Positions 1-11,832 of a stretch of DNA of 64,000 nucleotides are shown here, one piece after another (the first letter of the stretch is position 1; each line of letters begins with the position of its first letter). Below the pieces are notes generated by a model. It did not search any database. It saw nothing but the letters and a program-made list of their open reading frames with translations, and was not told the origin of the DNA. The stretch is from Hymenoscyphus infarciens. Its lineage: Eukaryota; Ascomycota; Leotiomycetes; Helotiales; Helotiaceae. The position numbers were made by a program, and so were the translations under genes. The stretch lies in the NCBI GenBank assembly GCA_001414345.1, contig LLCB01000025.1:274455-338454 (forward strand). The letters are read 5' to 3'.

Positions 1-409
1 CCGTATTACAGCCCAACCCGAAACTTCAAATTGCAAAGTCATCATAATAATTCTCCGTCGATGCCCTGCGCAGTTCATGGCTAGTATTCCTCACTACGCC
101 CTCGTCGTCATCCCCTCTTCTCACTTCTTCTGCGCTGCGCGCTCTATTTTGGTTCACGATAATATCGAAGAAAAACACCACTCCCGCGTCATTGTACGAC
201 CTTCGCAACCAGCAACACAGCAAAATAGAATCCGAAGGGTCTTGGTCTTGTGCGACCATATGATGTGACGAGGTCGACTGGAGGTACCAAGAAGACATCG
301 CGAGTCCAGTTAGAGAGGTATTGCTTTGCGGATGATCCGGCCTTGAGAATCATCTTTGACATTTGTCACTCCCAGCTCCAACTCCATCTTCATTGGCGCC
401 GACGCCATT
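1..409. other. 5' flank of the IQGAP gene
   Basis: No gene is supported here. Short open frames on both strands overlap each other and carry no recognisable motif. The stretch probably holds the promoter and 5' UTR of the gene starting at 410. I see no clear TATA box or other element. Confidence 0.5.
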
Positions 410-3400
410 ATGTCGTACCGATCTCCCCTCCGACAAACACAAAACATCGACTACAATTCACTCTCTCCCACCAAGCGCCAACCATCAAACGCGTCAACCG
501 TCTCCACGGCATATTCCAACTCCTCCGGTGGCATTTTTGAATTGAGTCGGACCAGCACTTTGTCGTCAACAACTTCCTCGGGTTACGGATACGGGCATAA
601 AAGAGGGATTAGTGAGGCAACAGGCATGCGGACAGGCACACGATCTCCCGGCATCGAGAATAGACTCGACCGGGCCAACCCACCATCGAATTCAGAAAGT
701 CCTTACAAAAGTGCGCGACAATCCCTCCGTCCACTGCCTCAACCACCAGCTTCCACTCCCCCAGTAAGAACTAGCAGCCCAAGTTACAACCACTTGCGAG
801 GCCAGAGCGTTGACACTCCAAAATCACCATATGATGACTACCACTCCAACTCACCCACGGCCGCGCCAGCGCCTGCGCCTGCTATTCGACCTAACTCTTT
901 GATGTTGAGTCGCGCCGACTCGGGCCGCTCAAGGGGATCCGGACGAGGCCCAACGATGCAACATGCCCACAGCCCTCTGAATGCTCCCGATCTCCAGAGC
1001 TTGCAGAAGTCCAGTACCAGTCAACTACGTACTTTGTCCAAATTCGCCGAAAATGGGGCATCCGAGGACTTCAATATCACGTCTCCCGCGCAAGAAGTAG
1101 TAGGGCTGCATGGCAGAAGGAAGTTGCAGAGAAGTGGGACAGTTAGAGCGGACCAGAATTCTGTCGCAGCGAACAGAGGTGGTGGATATAGTTGGGAAGG
1201 TCGAAATTGGATGGACAAACAGCGGCAATTTCTACAAGCTTATGAATATCTGTGCCACATCGGAGAAGCCAAGGAATGGATGGAGGATATTTTGAAGCGA
1301 CAAATCCCGCCCATTGTACAACTTGAAGAAGCCCTCAGAGATGGAGTCACTTTGGCCGAGTTGGTGGATTCCCTTTACCCTGAACGTCGACTTCGCATAT
1401 TCCGCAGCCCAAAATTGCAATTTCGCCATTCCGACAACATCGCTATCTTTTTTCGCTTTCTCGCTGAAGTGGAACTGCCCGATCTCTTCCGCTTCGAGCT
1501 TATCGATTTATACGAGAAGAAGAACATCCCCAAAGTTATTTATTGTATCCACGCTTTGAGTTGGCTATTATTCAGGAAAGGGATCGTCGACTTTAGAATC
1601 GGAAATTTGGTTGGACAATTGGAATTCGAACACCATGAATTGGAGGCTATGCAGAAAGGGTTGGACAAGGCTGGTGTCAGTATGCCCAGCTTTGGAAATA
1701 TGGGTGCAGACTTTGGAGTAGAACCGACCCCCGAGCCTGAACCAGAGCCAGTAGAGAGCGAAGAGGATCGCATTGATCGGGAACTGGGAGAAAATGAATT
1801 CGCAATTGTCGACCTTCAAGCCCAAATGCGAGGGGCAGCCGCACGCATGCGATGCACCCATATAATGCAAGAACTATGGGATTCGGAAGAAATGTTGGTA
1901 GACTTGCAGTCTAGAATACGGGGCGACTTCTCTCGGCAGATCGCTGAATATCGACTTAATATGAGGAGGTTTGCGGTTAATTTACAAAGTGGTGCCCGAG
2001 GATTCTTGGTTCGCCAGCGCCAATACGATCAAGAATCCTTCTGGCAAAGCAGAGAAGGGGATGTTCTGATGCTTCAAAATCTAGTGCGGGGCAACAAAGC
2101 CCGCGAAGAGGTACGCATGACGAAATCTCTCCTGCGTAGAGAAGAATCAGGAGTCTGCGGGTTACAAGCAAGCATTCGGGGTTTCTTGTCCAGAAATACG
2201 ATGGCAGCTCAAAAGCAGGAGACGCACAACTCATCCGGTCCAGTAAAAGAGTTGCAAGCTGCTGTTAGAGGAATGCTTCTTCGAAAACTTGTAGCCGATG
2301 ACCACGAAGATCTGTGGCGAGAAGAAGATTCCATTAATGCGATTCAGGCTTTCTCAAGAGCCCTGCTGACTAGAAATCAGATCTCGAGGCAGAGAGATGA
2401 ACTGGAGGCTTCGTCGCCAATCTGGACGAGCCTCCAAGGTTTGATTCGAGGAAACGAGGTCCGGTTGGAAGTTCAATCAACCAAGGAGGAATTGAATGAA
2501 CACAAGGTAGAAATTACGGCATTGCAGTCCTTCATTCGAGCCGCCGCCGTACGACAAGGTGTAGCAGATACCACATCACAATTACACCAATCGGAAGATT
2601 CAGTACAGGAAGTCCAGAACAACATCCGGGGGATGCTGCTAAGGAAGAAGATTGCCGCTGATCATGATTCGCTGGTCTCCCAAACAACTCAGATCACACA
2701 ACTCCAAGCTCTTGCTCGAGGATGCCTGCAACGACAGAAAGTTGGTGCCGTGCTTGATGAGCTGGATTGTCACACAGAGACGATTATTCAACTACAAGCT
2801 CTCTCTCGTGCTGTCCTTCTCCGAAATGATGTTGGAAATGTACTTGCCGAACTTGACTCCGAGGAAGAATCTGTCATCGCCATTCAAGCTGCTGCGAAAG
2901 CATGCTTGGTGAGAGCGAAGTTTGCAGAAAAGAAGCGGTATTTCAAGGAGAATATGGAAAAGGTGGTCAAACTTCAGAGCTTCGTTCGTGGCCGATTACA
3001 AGGAGAGGCGTACAAGAGTCTCACCACCGGCAAAAACCCACCTGTGAATACGGTCAAGAACTTTGTACACCTGCTCAACGACAGTGACTTTGATTTCAAC
3101 GAAGAAATTGAGTTTGAGCGAATGCGCAAAACCGTTGTTCAGCAAGTACGTCAAAACGAAATGGCGGAGCAATACATTGATCAACTCGATATCAAGATTG
3201 CCCTGCTGGTCAAGAACAAAATTACCCTCGACGAAGTTGTGAAGCACCAAAGGAATTTCGGTGGTCATTCAGGTAATCTTTTGGTCAACACATCCATGGT
3301 CTCTGGAAACCAGTTTGATCTGAAAGCCCTAAACAAGAATTCCCGAAAAAAGCTCGAGTCTTACCAGCAATTGTTCTTCACCCTTCAAACTCAGCCTCAG

Positions 3401-5477
3401 TATCTTGCTCGATATTTCAAGAGGATCCGAGAGCAGGGAACCGCCGAGAAAGACTGCAAGCAAATCGAGACATTGATGATGAGATTGTTTGGATACGCCC
3501 AAAAACGACGTGAAGAATACTACTTGTTGAAGTTGATTGCCAGATCCGTAAGGGAGGAGGTAGAGGGTGTTTCATCTCTCCAGGAATATACGAGGGGTAA
3601 TTTCTTTTGGTGCAAGCTCCTCGCAAACTATACCCGTTCACCAAGGGACCGCAAATATCTCAAAGAGCTTCTTGGCCCGCTCATTCAGACCAACATCATC
3701 GAAGATCCTGCCCTAGACCTAGAAAGCGATCCAATGCAGATTTATCGTTCAGCGATCAACAACGAAGAGCTCAGAACAGGGAGACCCAGCCAACGGCCGC
3801 TCGATATTCCTCGAGAGGTTGCCATCAAAGACCCTGAGACCCGAGATATGTTCATCGATCATTTGCGAGATCTTCGAGAGATTTCTGATCAATTCCTGCT
3901 TGCTCTGCAAGGCTTGTTGCACAAAATGCCCTATGGAATCCGATTTATTTGCGAACAAACTTTCGATGCTCTATGTCAACAGTTTCCTCGAGAACCCCAA
4001 GAGCGCCTCTTACAACTTGTCGGCAATTGGCTTTGGAAATTCTACCTACAGCCCGCTCTTACTTCGCCCGAATCAATGGGGGTTATTGAGAAGCAACTTA
4101 CACCACTACAAAAGAGGAATTTGGGTGAAGTTGCAAAGGTCCTTGGACAAGTCGCATCTGGGCGCTTGTTTGGCGGCGAAAACATATACTTGCAACCCTT
4201 GAACGCCTATGTCGGTGATGCTATTGAGCGAATCCGCCTTATATTCTCAAACATAATTTCCGTTCCCGATGCCGAGAGTACTTTCGACATTGACGAGTTC
4301 AACGACCTATATGCCAAGGTCAAACCAACTCTCTACATCAAAATGGCAGACATTTTCCAGATCCACAATCTGGTAGCGGGGGATCTGCCACATATCTGCC
4401 CCAACCGAGATGATATGCTCCGCGAGATGGTTCAGGAACTCGGCAGCGCAAAGGTCAACGAAACGGAGATGCTGGGAGTGGCTACTGGGGAAATACAAAT
4501 GACCTTGAACCCCAAATTACATGACATCGAAGATCCCGAAGCTGAAGTTAAGGCCCTCTTCATGGAGACGAAAAGATGCATTCTATACATCATTCGAGTA
4601 CAATCTGGTCCAAATCTCATGGACATCTTAGTTCGTCCCATCACCCGAGAGGACGACCAAAAGTGGCATTCGCTACTTTGCGAGGAATTCTCCTCGGACA
4701 GCAAGACGCGGGGTGCTTACTCTGACGCAAACACTTTGGTTGATATCAAATCCATGTCCTACAAGGAGTTGAAGCGAACGGCATTAGAAAATATCATGCG
4801 ACTGGAGCAATTCGGCCGTATCTCAAGACACAATTACTACCAGGATATTCTCAATGCCATCGCCCTGGATATTCGCACAAAGAGCCGAAGGCGTGTGCAA
4901 CGTCAACGTGAGTTGGAAGGTGTGCGACTCACTCTTGGAAATCTAAGTGAAAAGGCCGAATGGCTTGAATCTCAAAGAAAGAGTTACGACAATTATATTG
5001 AGCAGGCCATGATGACTCTCCAGAAGAAGGGGTAAGCTTTGATCCTTATTCCTATGTGCATCGACACTAATGTTTCCATTTAGCAAGAAACGTTTCCTCA
5101 TGCCTTTCTCCAAACAATACAACCACGAGCGCGAACTCGAACGCTCTGGTCGGAAACCAAAGTTTGGATCTTTCAAGTATTCAGCACGAACACTTTCCGA
5201 CAAAGGTGTGCTCGTCTCCTGGAGAGGCACACAAGACCGGGAATGGGAGAAGATCAACCTTACAATTTCTTGCGATGAGGTTGGCGTCTTCTTTATCGAA
5301 GGTAGCAAAGGAAGTATCCAAATTCCCGGTGCAAGTGCTCAAGTACCAATGGACAGCCTTTTGGCGGCTCAATTCGCCAACCACCAGTATATGGATTTGT
5401 TTGAAGGGGGGATGAGACTCAATGTTAATTTGTTCTTGCATTTGTTGTACAAGAAGTTCTATCGAACAGATGGATGA
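410..5477 (+). CDS. IQGAP-family cytokinesis scaffold (Rng2/Iqg1/SepG type)
   Basis: Predicted 1671-aa protein from two exons, 410-5031 and 5084-5477. The 52-bp intron has a GTAAGC donor, a CTAAT branch and a TAG acceptor, and it fuses the RasGAP C-terminal segment in frame. The first ATG is at 410; the frame is open upstream but has no earlier ATG. Domain order is a Ser/Pro-rich disordered N-terminus (1-265), a calponin-homology domain (about 275-390, actin binding), at least a dozen degenerate IQ repeats (about 465-865, each with an LQ...RG.L.R pattern, calmodulin/light-chain binding), a Ras-GAP-related domain (about 1000-1290) and a RasGAP C-terminal domain (about 1445-1650). This is the full IQGAP architecture. 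In fungi these proteins assemble the contractile actin ring and septum with formin, myosin II and Cdc42-type GTPases. The gene looks intact. Family assignment is firm; ring function is known from the family. Confidence 0.95.
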
Positions 5478-6019
5478 GGTGGCATGGCATGGCGAGGACG
5501 ATGAATGCGAGATGATGGATGGGATAGCGCTTGTTCTCGTTATTGAGAGGACAATTTTTGCATGACAGCATTGTTTTATGGCGTCCTCTAGGGATAAGAA
5601 GAGATGTAGCCCAAGGGCAACCGAGGGTTTGGCTTCCTGGTATATTGTTTTGTACATACATTTCCAATTCAGGATGGGGCTGGGTGCGGTAGGACGGACA
5701 GATATGACTACAAATCACGATGAATAGATACCTTTTTTAATGAATTCTCCATGTTTTCGCATGGGATGGTTTCAACTATTTCCCCCCATTCTTTTCTTTC
5801 AGTTGAGTGTTCTCGTTGCTGACAATATTGGCAGGAGCGACCAGGTTAGGAAGTCATAACTCGAGCCAAGCGCTCCTTGCCAGCAACTTCCAGGTTCGTC
5901 TTGCCATCATTCGCGCCTTCGATTACAACACTCTCTGAAAGATTTCTCTTTGCAGCCCAAGCTACATACTCAACTTCTTTCATTGCACAATCCTTGCTCC
6001 AGCCGGGCTCTCGGTAGTC
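5478..6019. other. Intergenic, 3' UTR of IQGAP gene and promoter of next gene
   Basis: No coding signal on either strand beyond shadow frames. A TTTTTTAATGAA run near 5733 could serve in 3'-end formation. The remainder would be the leader of the secreted protein starting at 6020. Confidence 0.4.
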
Positions 6020-7102
6020 ATGAATACTCGCTTTCTCCTCCTCATTCTGCAACTACTTTTGATCCAGACCTTTGCACACGTTCTTAATAGCCGCAACGGC
6101 CCACAAACACCTCCATTGCCCACCTCGCCTCCCACCGTGCCAACAGCACAACTGAAGGACAACCCTTCATGTCTCATCCTCGGTGAAGCATTAGCGATAT
6201 GCGGATCTCTCACAACCAATTTCAAAGACCTCGATCCAAGTTCGCAAGCGCAATGTCTCTGTTACTCGAGTACCGCATGGGCTCCTTCGCTCTTTGATTT
6301 GGCCGTTAAATCATGTGTTGCGTTTGCCTCTGAAAGCGCAACCTCTGCATATTCAGCACTTGCCAATATCGAGAATTTCTGTACCAGCATTGGGGACGTT
6401 GCGAAACCAGCGAGCAACATGGCCGTTACGACCTCAGCTACTGCCACGATTATCGTGCCGCCAGAATGTAACGCCATGACCTCGATGGAGAGTGTTTGTG
6501 CGAAGTATTCTCCGGGTTTCGTGACGATGGATAACGTTGGACGAGCGAAATGTCTTTGTTACCCCACTGTTAGTTCTTGGGCTCCGACTGCTTTTGATAA
6601 CGCTGTGGATTCTTGCAATCGAGTTGCTAGAACTGCGGCACCTGGTATTTTTGCGACCGCTTCTACCCTCGAGGGGTTCTGTGCAAATATAGGGGATGTC
6701 ATATATGGACTTTCCGTATCTACCGCCACGGTCCCTCCCTCCACGGTCCCTCCCTCGAACGGCTCTCTCCCATCAACAACTCTCGGTCCACTCTCTCCAG
6801 CAGATATTAACACCACGCCCACAACAAGCATCGATCCCTCAATCCTCAGCGAAATAACAGTCATCCCCGTCCCAATTCCCACACCCAGTCAGGGACCAAC
6901 CCTCACATCTCCCTCATCAGCCACAATAAATCCTTCATCAAGCCATACAACCGTCGCAATTCCAACGCATACACCGACGAGTAGTAAGCAGCAGCAGAAT
7001 CTGTCGACGGCTGCGGCGAACCATATGATCCCTCAGGTACCAAAGATTGAAGTTATTGTTGTTAGTCTTGTTTGTGCTAGTGTGATGTTTTTTTTATGCT
7101 AG
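6020..7102 (+). CDS. GPI-anchored surface protein with two copies of a six-cysteine domain
   Basis: 360 aa in one exon. A hydrophobic signal peptide covers residues 1-19. Two internal repeats follow, each with six cysteines: C51, C61, C79, C81, C99, C121 and C150, C160, C178, C180, C199, C221. Intervals are 10-18-2-18-22 and 10-18-2-19-22, and both copies share CLCY, a WAP..FD.AV motif and an FC..IGDV end, so the domain was duplicated. A Ser/Thr/Pro-rich stalk (about 230-335) precedes a hydrophobic C-terminus ending in FFLC, typical of a GPI-attachment signal. Six cysteines per unit and different spacing argue against a CFEM domain, which has eight. Likely a cell-wall or plasma-membrane protein; no enzymatic role is evident. 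Confidence 0.8.
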   Translation: MNTRFLLLILQLLLIQTFAHVLNSRNGPQTPPLPTSPPTVPTAQLKDNPSCLILGEALAICGSLTTNFKDLDPSSQAQCLCYSSTAWAPSLFDLAVKSCVAFASESATSAYSALANIENFCTSIGDVAKPASNMAVTTSATATIIVPPECNAMTSMESVCAKYSPGFVTMDNVGRAKCLCYPTVSSWAPTAFDNAVDSCNRVARTAAPGIFATASTLEGFCANIGDVIYGLSVSTATVPPSTVPPSNGSLPSTTLGPLSPADINTTPTTSIDPSILSEITVIPVPIPTPSQGPTLTSPSSATINPSSSHTTVAIPTHTPTSSKQQQNLSTAAANHMIPQVPKIEVIVVSLVCASVMFFLC

Positions 7103-7489
7103 CTGTACTTCTGGGTGGGCATTTCTTCAGGCTTGTCCGGGGGCTGTAGACATTAATGGAGTATGGTATAGGGATTCTTTCGGTAATGGAAGGGGGCATT
7201 TTTGGGAGCATGATTTCTGCCCTGTTTTTTACTTGTTGTTTTGGGGGAGAGTTGAGGGAATATTGATGTATTTCAGGGTTTTGAGGAACTTACGGAACGG
7301 AGAACAGGGAACAAAGCTAGGCTTTACAAGTTTTTACTTTTAAATTAGCACTTCTACAAGGACGTCCTTTCTATACCTGTTTTATAACTCTTTTATATCT
7401 CTCGGCCTCCCCTCCAGTTCCTAGGCTCCTATACTTCTTCTTCGCTTCTATTTTATAAGTTTGAACGTAAATAACAAGTAACTAAAAGC
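7103..7489. other. Intergenic region between convergent genes
   Basis: Nothing recognisable. Moderately T-rich, probably 3' UTRs of the GPI-protein gene and of the minus-strand F-box relic. Confidence 0.4.
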
Positions 7490-8893
7490 CTACTCATCAA
7501 TCTTCGGACGCCTAGGAAGAAAGTATTCTCTTGCCGCATCGATCGACTCAAAAGATTCAAACTTTTTTAGTTTAAATAGTTTCTCTTTCTCAGCTTTCTC
7601 AGCAATTGCCTTGTCACGAATCTCCCAATTTATTTTACTTTCATCCACGAAAGACCACCAGCCTCTCCCCCCTTGATTGTAAATCTCTTCACAACGATCA
7701 AGAGAAGCCCAATCCTTCTTATACTCTCTAGTATGGGCAGCGGTCACAGAAATGGATTCGGGCGGTTCCCAGTCACCGTAAAGAAGTCCCATCTTATCAA
7801 GAGTTACCCGATCCCACATAACGTATCCCCATCTGCGTTACGAAAGTTGGTCTTCGCCATTCGCAAAATCTGCTTCAGAAGAGTGTTCATGTTAGGAGAA
7901 CCATGCATCATAGGGACCTGTATCAGGATCTTGAAAGTAAGTTTTTGAAAGACTGGCGAGCTCCCTCTCATCATAATCCATCAGATGGCGTCTATTGGTG
8001 TCGGCGTTCGACCCATCCAGTGCTGCTGGTAAAAAAATCAGACGACCGGAACCTGGACGGTACTCTCTACAAAAAAGCGGATATTTTTCTTCGTATCCAT
8101 TCGCTTTCATAATAGTGATCGCCATGTCAATTCCATAAGATAGAATGGGCAGAAGACAAAAGTTAGGTTCCGAGGGTTCGGCATAGTCGACCATGAATTT
8201 ACCCCATTCTACATCATGCTCAACAAGGTCGTTGAAATCTAAAGGAATCCTGATGTAATTGTCTTGACAGTAGCTCGAATGGCTACCTGGAATCAGAAGC
8301 CGATATAAATAATCATGAACGCAGGCGAGCTGTTCATTTTCCCATAGAGAGAATTTGGAGAAAAAGGCATCTCTTTGTTCTTCGACAGACATCAAAGGGT
8401 TGTTTGGACCGCCGAAGATGTTGCAGTACAATTCGAACCTGTAGAATGCGCGTTGAAATCGATTGAGCTCGCTTCTCGAAACTGTAGTGCCGACAACTGA
8501 AGAGGCTTCCGAAGCAAAGTTGGTTGCAAGTTGTGTGATTTGGTGGTATAGTCGAGAAACTGTAACGCCATCGGCGATACTCCAGTTGTGGTTTGGTATT
8601 TTCCGTTCGTTGAGAGTCTCGCTCAAGAACCTTTACGCTGTTGATTTCGTCCAGGTTGATTTGGAAGACTGAAGTACGGCAATTGCCTCCGGGAGGATCT
8701 CGTTGCCCAGTTCTCGAGATAAAACCAGAAGAACAATTTTTGATTGAGCTTCGGTGGAGGTTTTGTAAATTTTGGTACATGAACAAGTTGTTGCAATCAG
8801 GCTTCGGATATCGGTCAGGGAACCCAGAATTTCTAGCATCAGTTCGCTTGGAACCCTTTCGAAAGTAGACGGATGAACTTCGGACGATGGCAT
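7490..8893 (-). pseudogene. F-box-type gene broken by three in-frame TAA codons
   Basis: A single minus-strand frame runs from ATG at 8893 to a stop at 7490 (468 codons). It is interrupted only by TAA at 8633-8635, 7892-7894 and 7838-7840. The pieces join into one protein without a frame change: an F-box-like N-terminus (FERVPSELMLEILG, then a Cys-rich helix), a long middle part, and a C-terminus with the RRWGYVMWD motif that I associate with a large family of F-box-like proteins in plant-associated ascomycetes. Each TAA is one C-to-T change from CAA in a CpA context, as RIP would make. The first could instead be hidden by a 57-nt in-phase intron starting at GTAAAG, but that would remove otherwise family-like sequence, and no good intron removes the other two. 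Pseudogene is therefore preferred; an unusual spliced gene remains possible. Confidence 0.7.
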
Positions 8894-9421
8894 GTTGATG
8901 GTCGAGAGGCGTTTGGTGTTTGAAACTTTGATCGTTACCTAGGTATGACTCTACAGTACAATTGGCGGGGCTGAAGGGGAGATTCCCGCCAGAAAAGTCA
9001 GTAATCGCTTTGTTGGAAAAACACCTTCTTTCCTTTACGTGCAAGACAAAAATTATCTCGGAGGCCGGAAAAGGGTATCGAACACAAAGGTCGGATCGGG
9101 AAAGTTGCAGGGAGCTCATAATGTAGCGCCCAAGGCCGATTCGCCAACTTCTATTTCCCCCAGTGAGATGATTATTACCTACTTGGGTCCTTGATTGTTC
9201 GTGAGATTTCCCTCTTATTTAAGTATGTCAGGTAGCTTCCAAACCCCGAAAGTAGAACAGTCCATTGTACGATGTATTCCTTTTGTTGTTTTCTCAAATT
9301 AATTACTGCATGTTTCATCTCGTAACTCGCCGGCTACCTATTCTAAACCATACTTCCAGATCATGTAACCGCTCTCATTGATTCCAATGTTAGTGTTCAT
9401 AGCTTATTACAGTCTCAACCC
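8894..9421. other. Intergenic region upstream of the F-box and HET relics
   Basis: No gene supported. A long minus-strand frame covering 8334-9119 is an overlap shadow of the F-box frame. This may be a shared upstream region. Confidence 0.4.
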
Positions 9422-10247
9422 TTGAAGCAAGTCCGCGCTTTGTTTTTCATCGCGATGAGGTTTGCGCTTGACCGTTGGACAGTGGCACACAGTCTCAGAG
9501 GTCTCAAATCTCACTTGTCTACATTTGAGGCACAAGATAGGAATATATCTCAGCTCTTGCCCAAATGCAATACGTTTGCGGCAATGCTATTTTCAATATT
9601 GCTACGGAAGGCTCTAGCGGCTGCAACGACGGGATAGTTAATTCAGCCGATGAGTTGAGACAAGTTGAGATGGACCTGTTGGAAATTCCGTATCATCAGG
9701 ATGTACGTTCGCCGAAAGAAGCTTTATAGTGATAAATTCGCGCGCAGCCCTTTAAGTTGGCGCGCTTAGGTGTTGCAAGAAGAGGTTCTATCGGCCTGGA
9801 TCCTGCGTTACTCCGGCCGACAACTGACCCGGGCTTGCCATTCTAGGTGGTATTATAATGAAGGAGAGCCCACGGTCAAAGAAAAGAGTCAGAATCGCGG
9901 TAATAACTGAAACACGTGAGAGAGGAGATGAAAGCAGCAACTTGGGGATATCTATTAAGTTGCTTCATTGGTGGTATAAAGTTGTTGATGACTTTTCCTC
10001 ACGCAACATTACCTACTCCTCTGACAGATTCCAAGCAATTTCCAGCGTGGAAGTCGGCCTTCTTTCTAGATATTTAAAGATCGCACGAGTTTTCGAGAAA
10101 CACTGCCGGCCTGAATACAAAAGTATCTTACACGCCCTGAAGCTTGAAAAGGTCGAAGGGTCGAGCGATGAGTTCAAACGCATTGGCATTGCGCAGATAT
10201 TAGACGATTTCGGGAAGACAGAAGAGCGTCTGAGAAGGAGGGAATGA
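9422..10247 (+). pseudogene. Shredded HET-domain (heterokaryon incompatibility) gene
   Basis: HET-family motifs appear in the correct order but in three different frames. A degraded start (like the YALSHRW..S.LRGLKS block, then NISQLLP) lies at about 9460-9565. A block QYVCGNAIFNIATE..SSGC follows at about 9568-9640. Then come PLSWRA, a TAG, and LQEEVLSAWILRYSGRQL at 9755-9832. The C-terminal block KVVDDFSSRNITYSSDRFQAIS is at about 9973-10050 and an SDEF.RIGIAQI tail near 10170. The usual segment with the WIDSLCI motif between the first two blocks is missing, so there is at least one deletion in addition to frameshifts and a stop. HET proteins trigger cell death on fusion of unlike strains in filamentous ascomycetes; this copy cannot encode one. 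The last 129 codons are open but start mid-domain. Confidence 0.7.
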
Positions 10248-11157
10248 ACCAGTTATGGCATTTTCTGTCAGTTTCAGCGGGTCATCTGGTGACGGCTTGA
10301 GCTTGAAGTTAGTTGAAGAGTGGTTTTTGTAGTAACGCTATGGCAATTGCTTTCTTAACCATTGGCTCGATATCTTCTCTGGTCCATTTCCTAATTAAGG
10401 TGCTAGGGAGTGTCTAAGAAGGATAGCTTAATAGGAATAGGGGTTACAGCTTGCGCAACGGAATGTACGACTGGGTAAAGGGGCTCCAGTTACTTGCTCA
10501 TTCCGTGTGATTGGCTGTTCATTCTCTTTATCAAATTTGAATAAAGATAAATAGGCGTTAGATGTAGGCATGTAGTTAAACGAAACTCTTTGGTATTCTC
10601 TCACTTCCCTACAATAAGCGTACAGATTGATGGTTCTCCTCGAAACTACCTTAGATTGAAACTCCTCAGACAGATATTCATCCAAGTTGAATGTAATCTG
10701 TCTTTGGCACTGTATGGTTCGCCCCGCTGCAGTCTATTGTTTTTGCCATGGGTCTATCTTCAATGGCTGAGTTTTCGGTATGTTGATTCATAACTCCTCT
10801 TCTTGATACATTTAGTCATTTCTTCATATGAATCTTGTTCATGTGCTGTTTGAAGTGGATTCTTTTAATCCTTTGGTCATACTTCTGGGTTTACTAGTGT
10901 ATGACTGTAGTTAAAGATAATATGTTTTGTCATTCTTGATACTATATAAACTATTTTTCCTTGTTGTGGTTGACCCCCAATATCACGTACACCGGTGACT
11001 CGACACCGAACTTTCCCGGTAACCCAGTCACAACAATCAACTTCAACTGTACTTAATCGCAGGATAACTTCATCAAATTCATTCCCGCAACTCAACTCAA
11101 CTCTCACACAATACAAACAAACACCTTTACGACTCCTTTGAGAGTACTTCCATCAAA
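10248..11157. other. Intergenic, no gene recognised
   Basis: Only short frames without motif or codon signal. The last 150 bases (CA- and CT-rich, ending CATCAAAATGG) fit the promoter and leader of the methyltransferase gene. Confidence 0.45.
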
Positions 11158-11832
11158 ATGGCCTCAGAAACTACCCCCGCGGACCTCAAAGCCCGCATGA
11201 AAGCCTCCTACGACGCAATCGCACCAAAATACAACGAATGGACAACCTCCCACGCAGACAAGAAACTCCACTACCTAGACCAACTTCTCAGTCATCTCCC
11301 CACCAAAACCACAACCCCAATTTCAGTCCTCGAACTCGGATGCGGCTATGGACTCCCCGTAACCCAGAAACTCCTCTCGTACCCCCACTTTTCCGTCGTT
11401 GGAAACGACCTCTCCAGCGCCCAACTCGCGCTTGCCCGCAAGAACTTGCCATCTGAGCAACTCACTCTGGCTGAGGGCGACATGCTCGCTCTCGACTTTC
11501 CACCCGCCACTTTCGATGCGGTGGTTGGGATGTACTCTATTATCCATCTCCCACGCGAGGAGCAAGTTTTGATGTTGAAAAAGATCGTGTTGTGGTTGAA
11601 ACCCGGGGGATGGTTGTTGGCCAATTTCGGGGCTGCAGAGACGAAGGCGAGCGAGGCGCCGAATTGGTTGGGTGAGGAGAAGGGGTGGATGTATTGGAGT
11701 GGTTGGGGTGCTGAGGGGACTTTGAAGAAGATCACGGAGGCTGGGTTGGAGGTTGTTCTTGAGGAGATTAAGGTTGATGAGGACGAGGTTGCGGTCAAGT
11801 TTCTGTGGGTTCTGGCTAAGAAGGGTGAGTGA
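11158..11832 (+). CDS. Class I SAM-dependent methyltransferase
   Basis: 224 aa, single exon, good start context (CAAAATGG). The Rossmann methyltransferase core is complete: motif I LELGCGYGLPV at residues 58-68 binds SAM, an acidic GNDLSSAQL end of beta-2 follows, then AEGDMLALDFPPATFDAVV (motif II/III), IIHLPREEQ, and the LKPGGWLLANFG post-motif. Length and layout fit the Methyltransf_25/UbiE-like group. Substrate cannot be read from the sequence. The gene is compact and intact, with third positions GC-rich at the 5' half. Neighbours give no pathway clue, so a small-molecule methylation role is only an inference from the family. Confidence 0.88.
   Translation: MASETTPADLKARMKASYDAIAPKYNEWTTSHADKKLHYLDQLLSHLPTKTTTPISVLELGCGYGLPVTQKLLSYPHFSVVGNDLSSAQLALARKNLPSEQLTLAEGDMLALDFPPATFDAVVGMYSIIHLPREEQVLMLKKIVLWLKPGGWLLANFGAAETKASEAPNWLGEEKGWMYWSGWGAEGTLKKITEAGLEVVLEEIKVDEDEVAVKFLWVLAKKGE

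Noticed and set aside
8633..8691. 57-nt intron to rescue the first stop of the F-box gene
   Set aside because: The interval at about 8579-8635 has GT..AG and preserves phase, but its removal deletes family-like sequence and the other two TAA codons stay unexplained. Kept as an alternative only.
8334..9119. 261-codon minus-strand open frame
   Set aside because: It overlaps the F-box frame in another phase, its product is Ser/Arg/Cys-rich without motif, and the overlapping frame carries the recognisable sequence.
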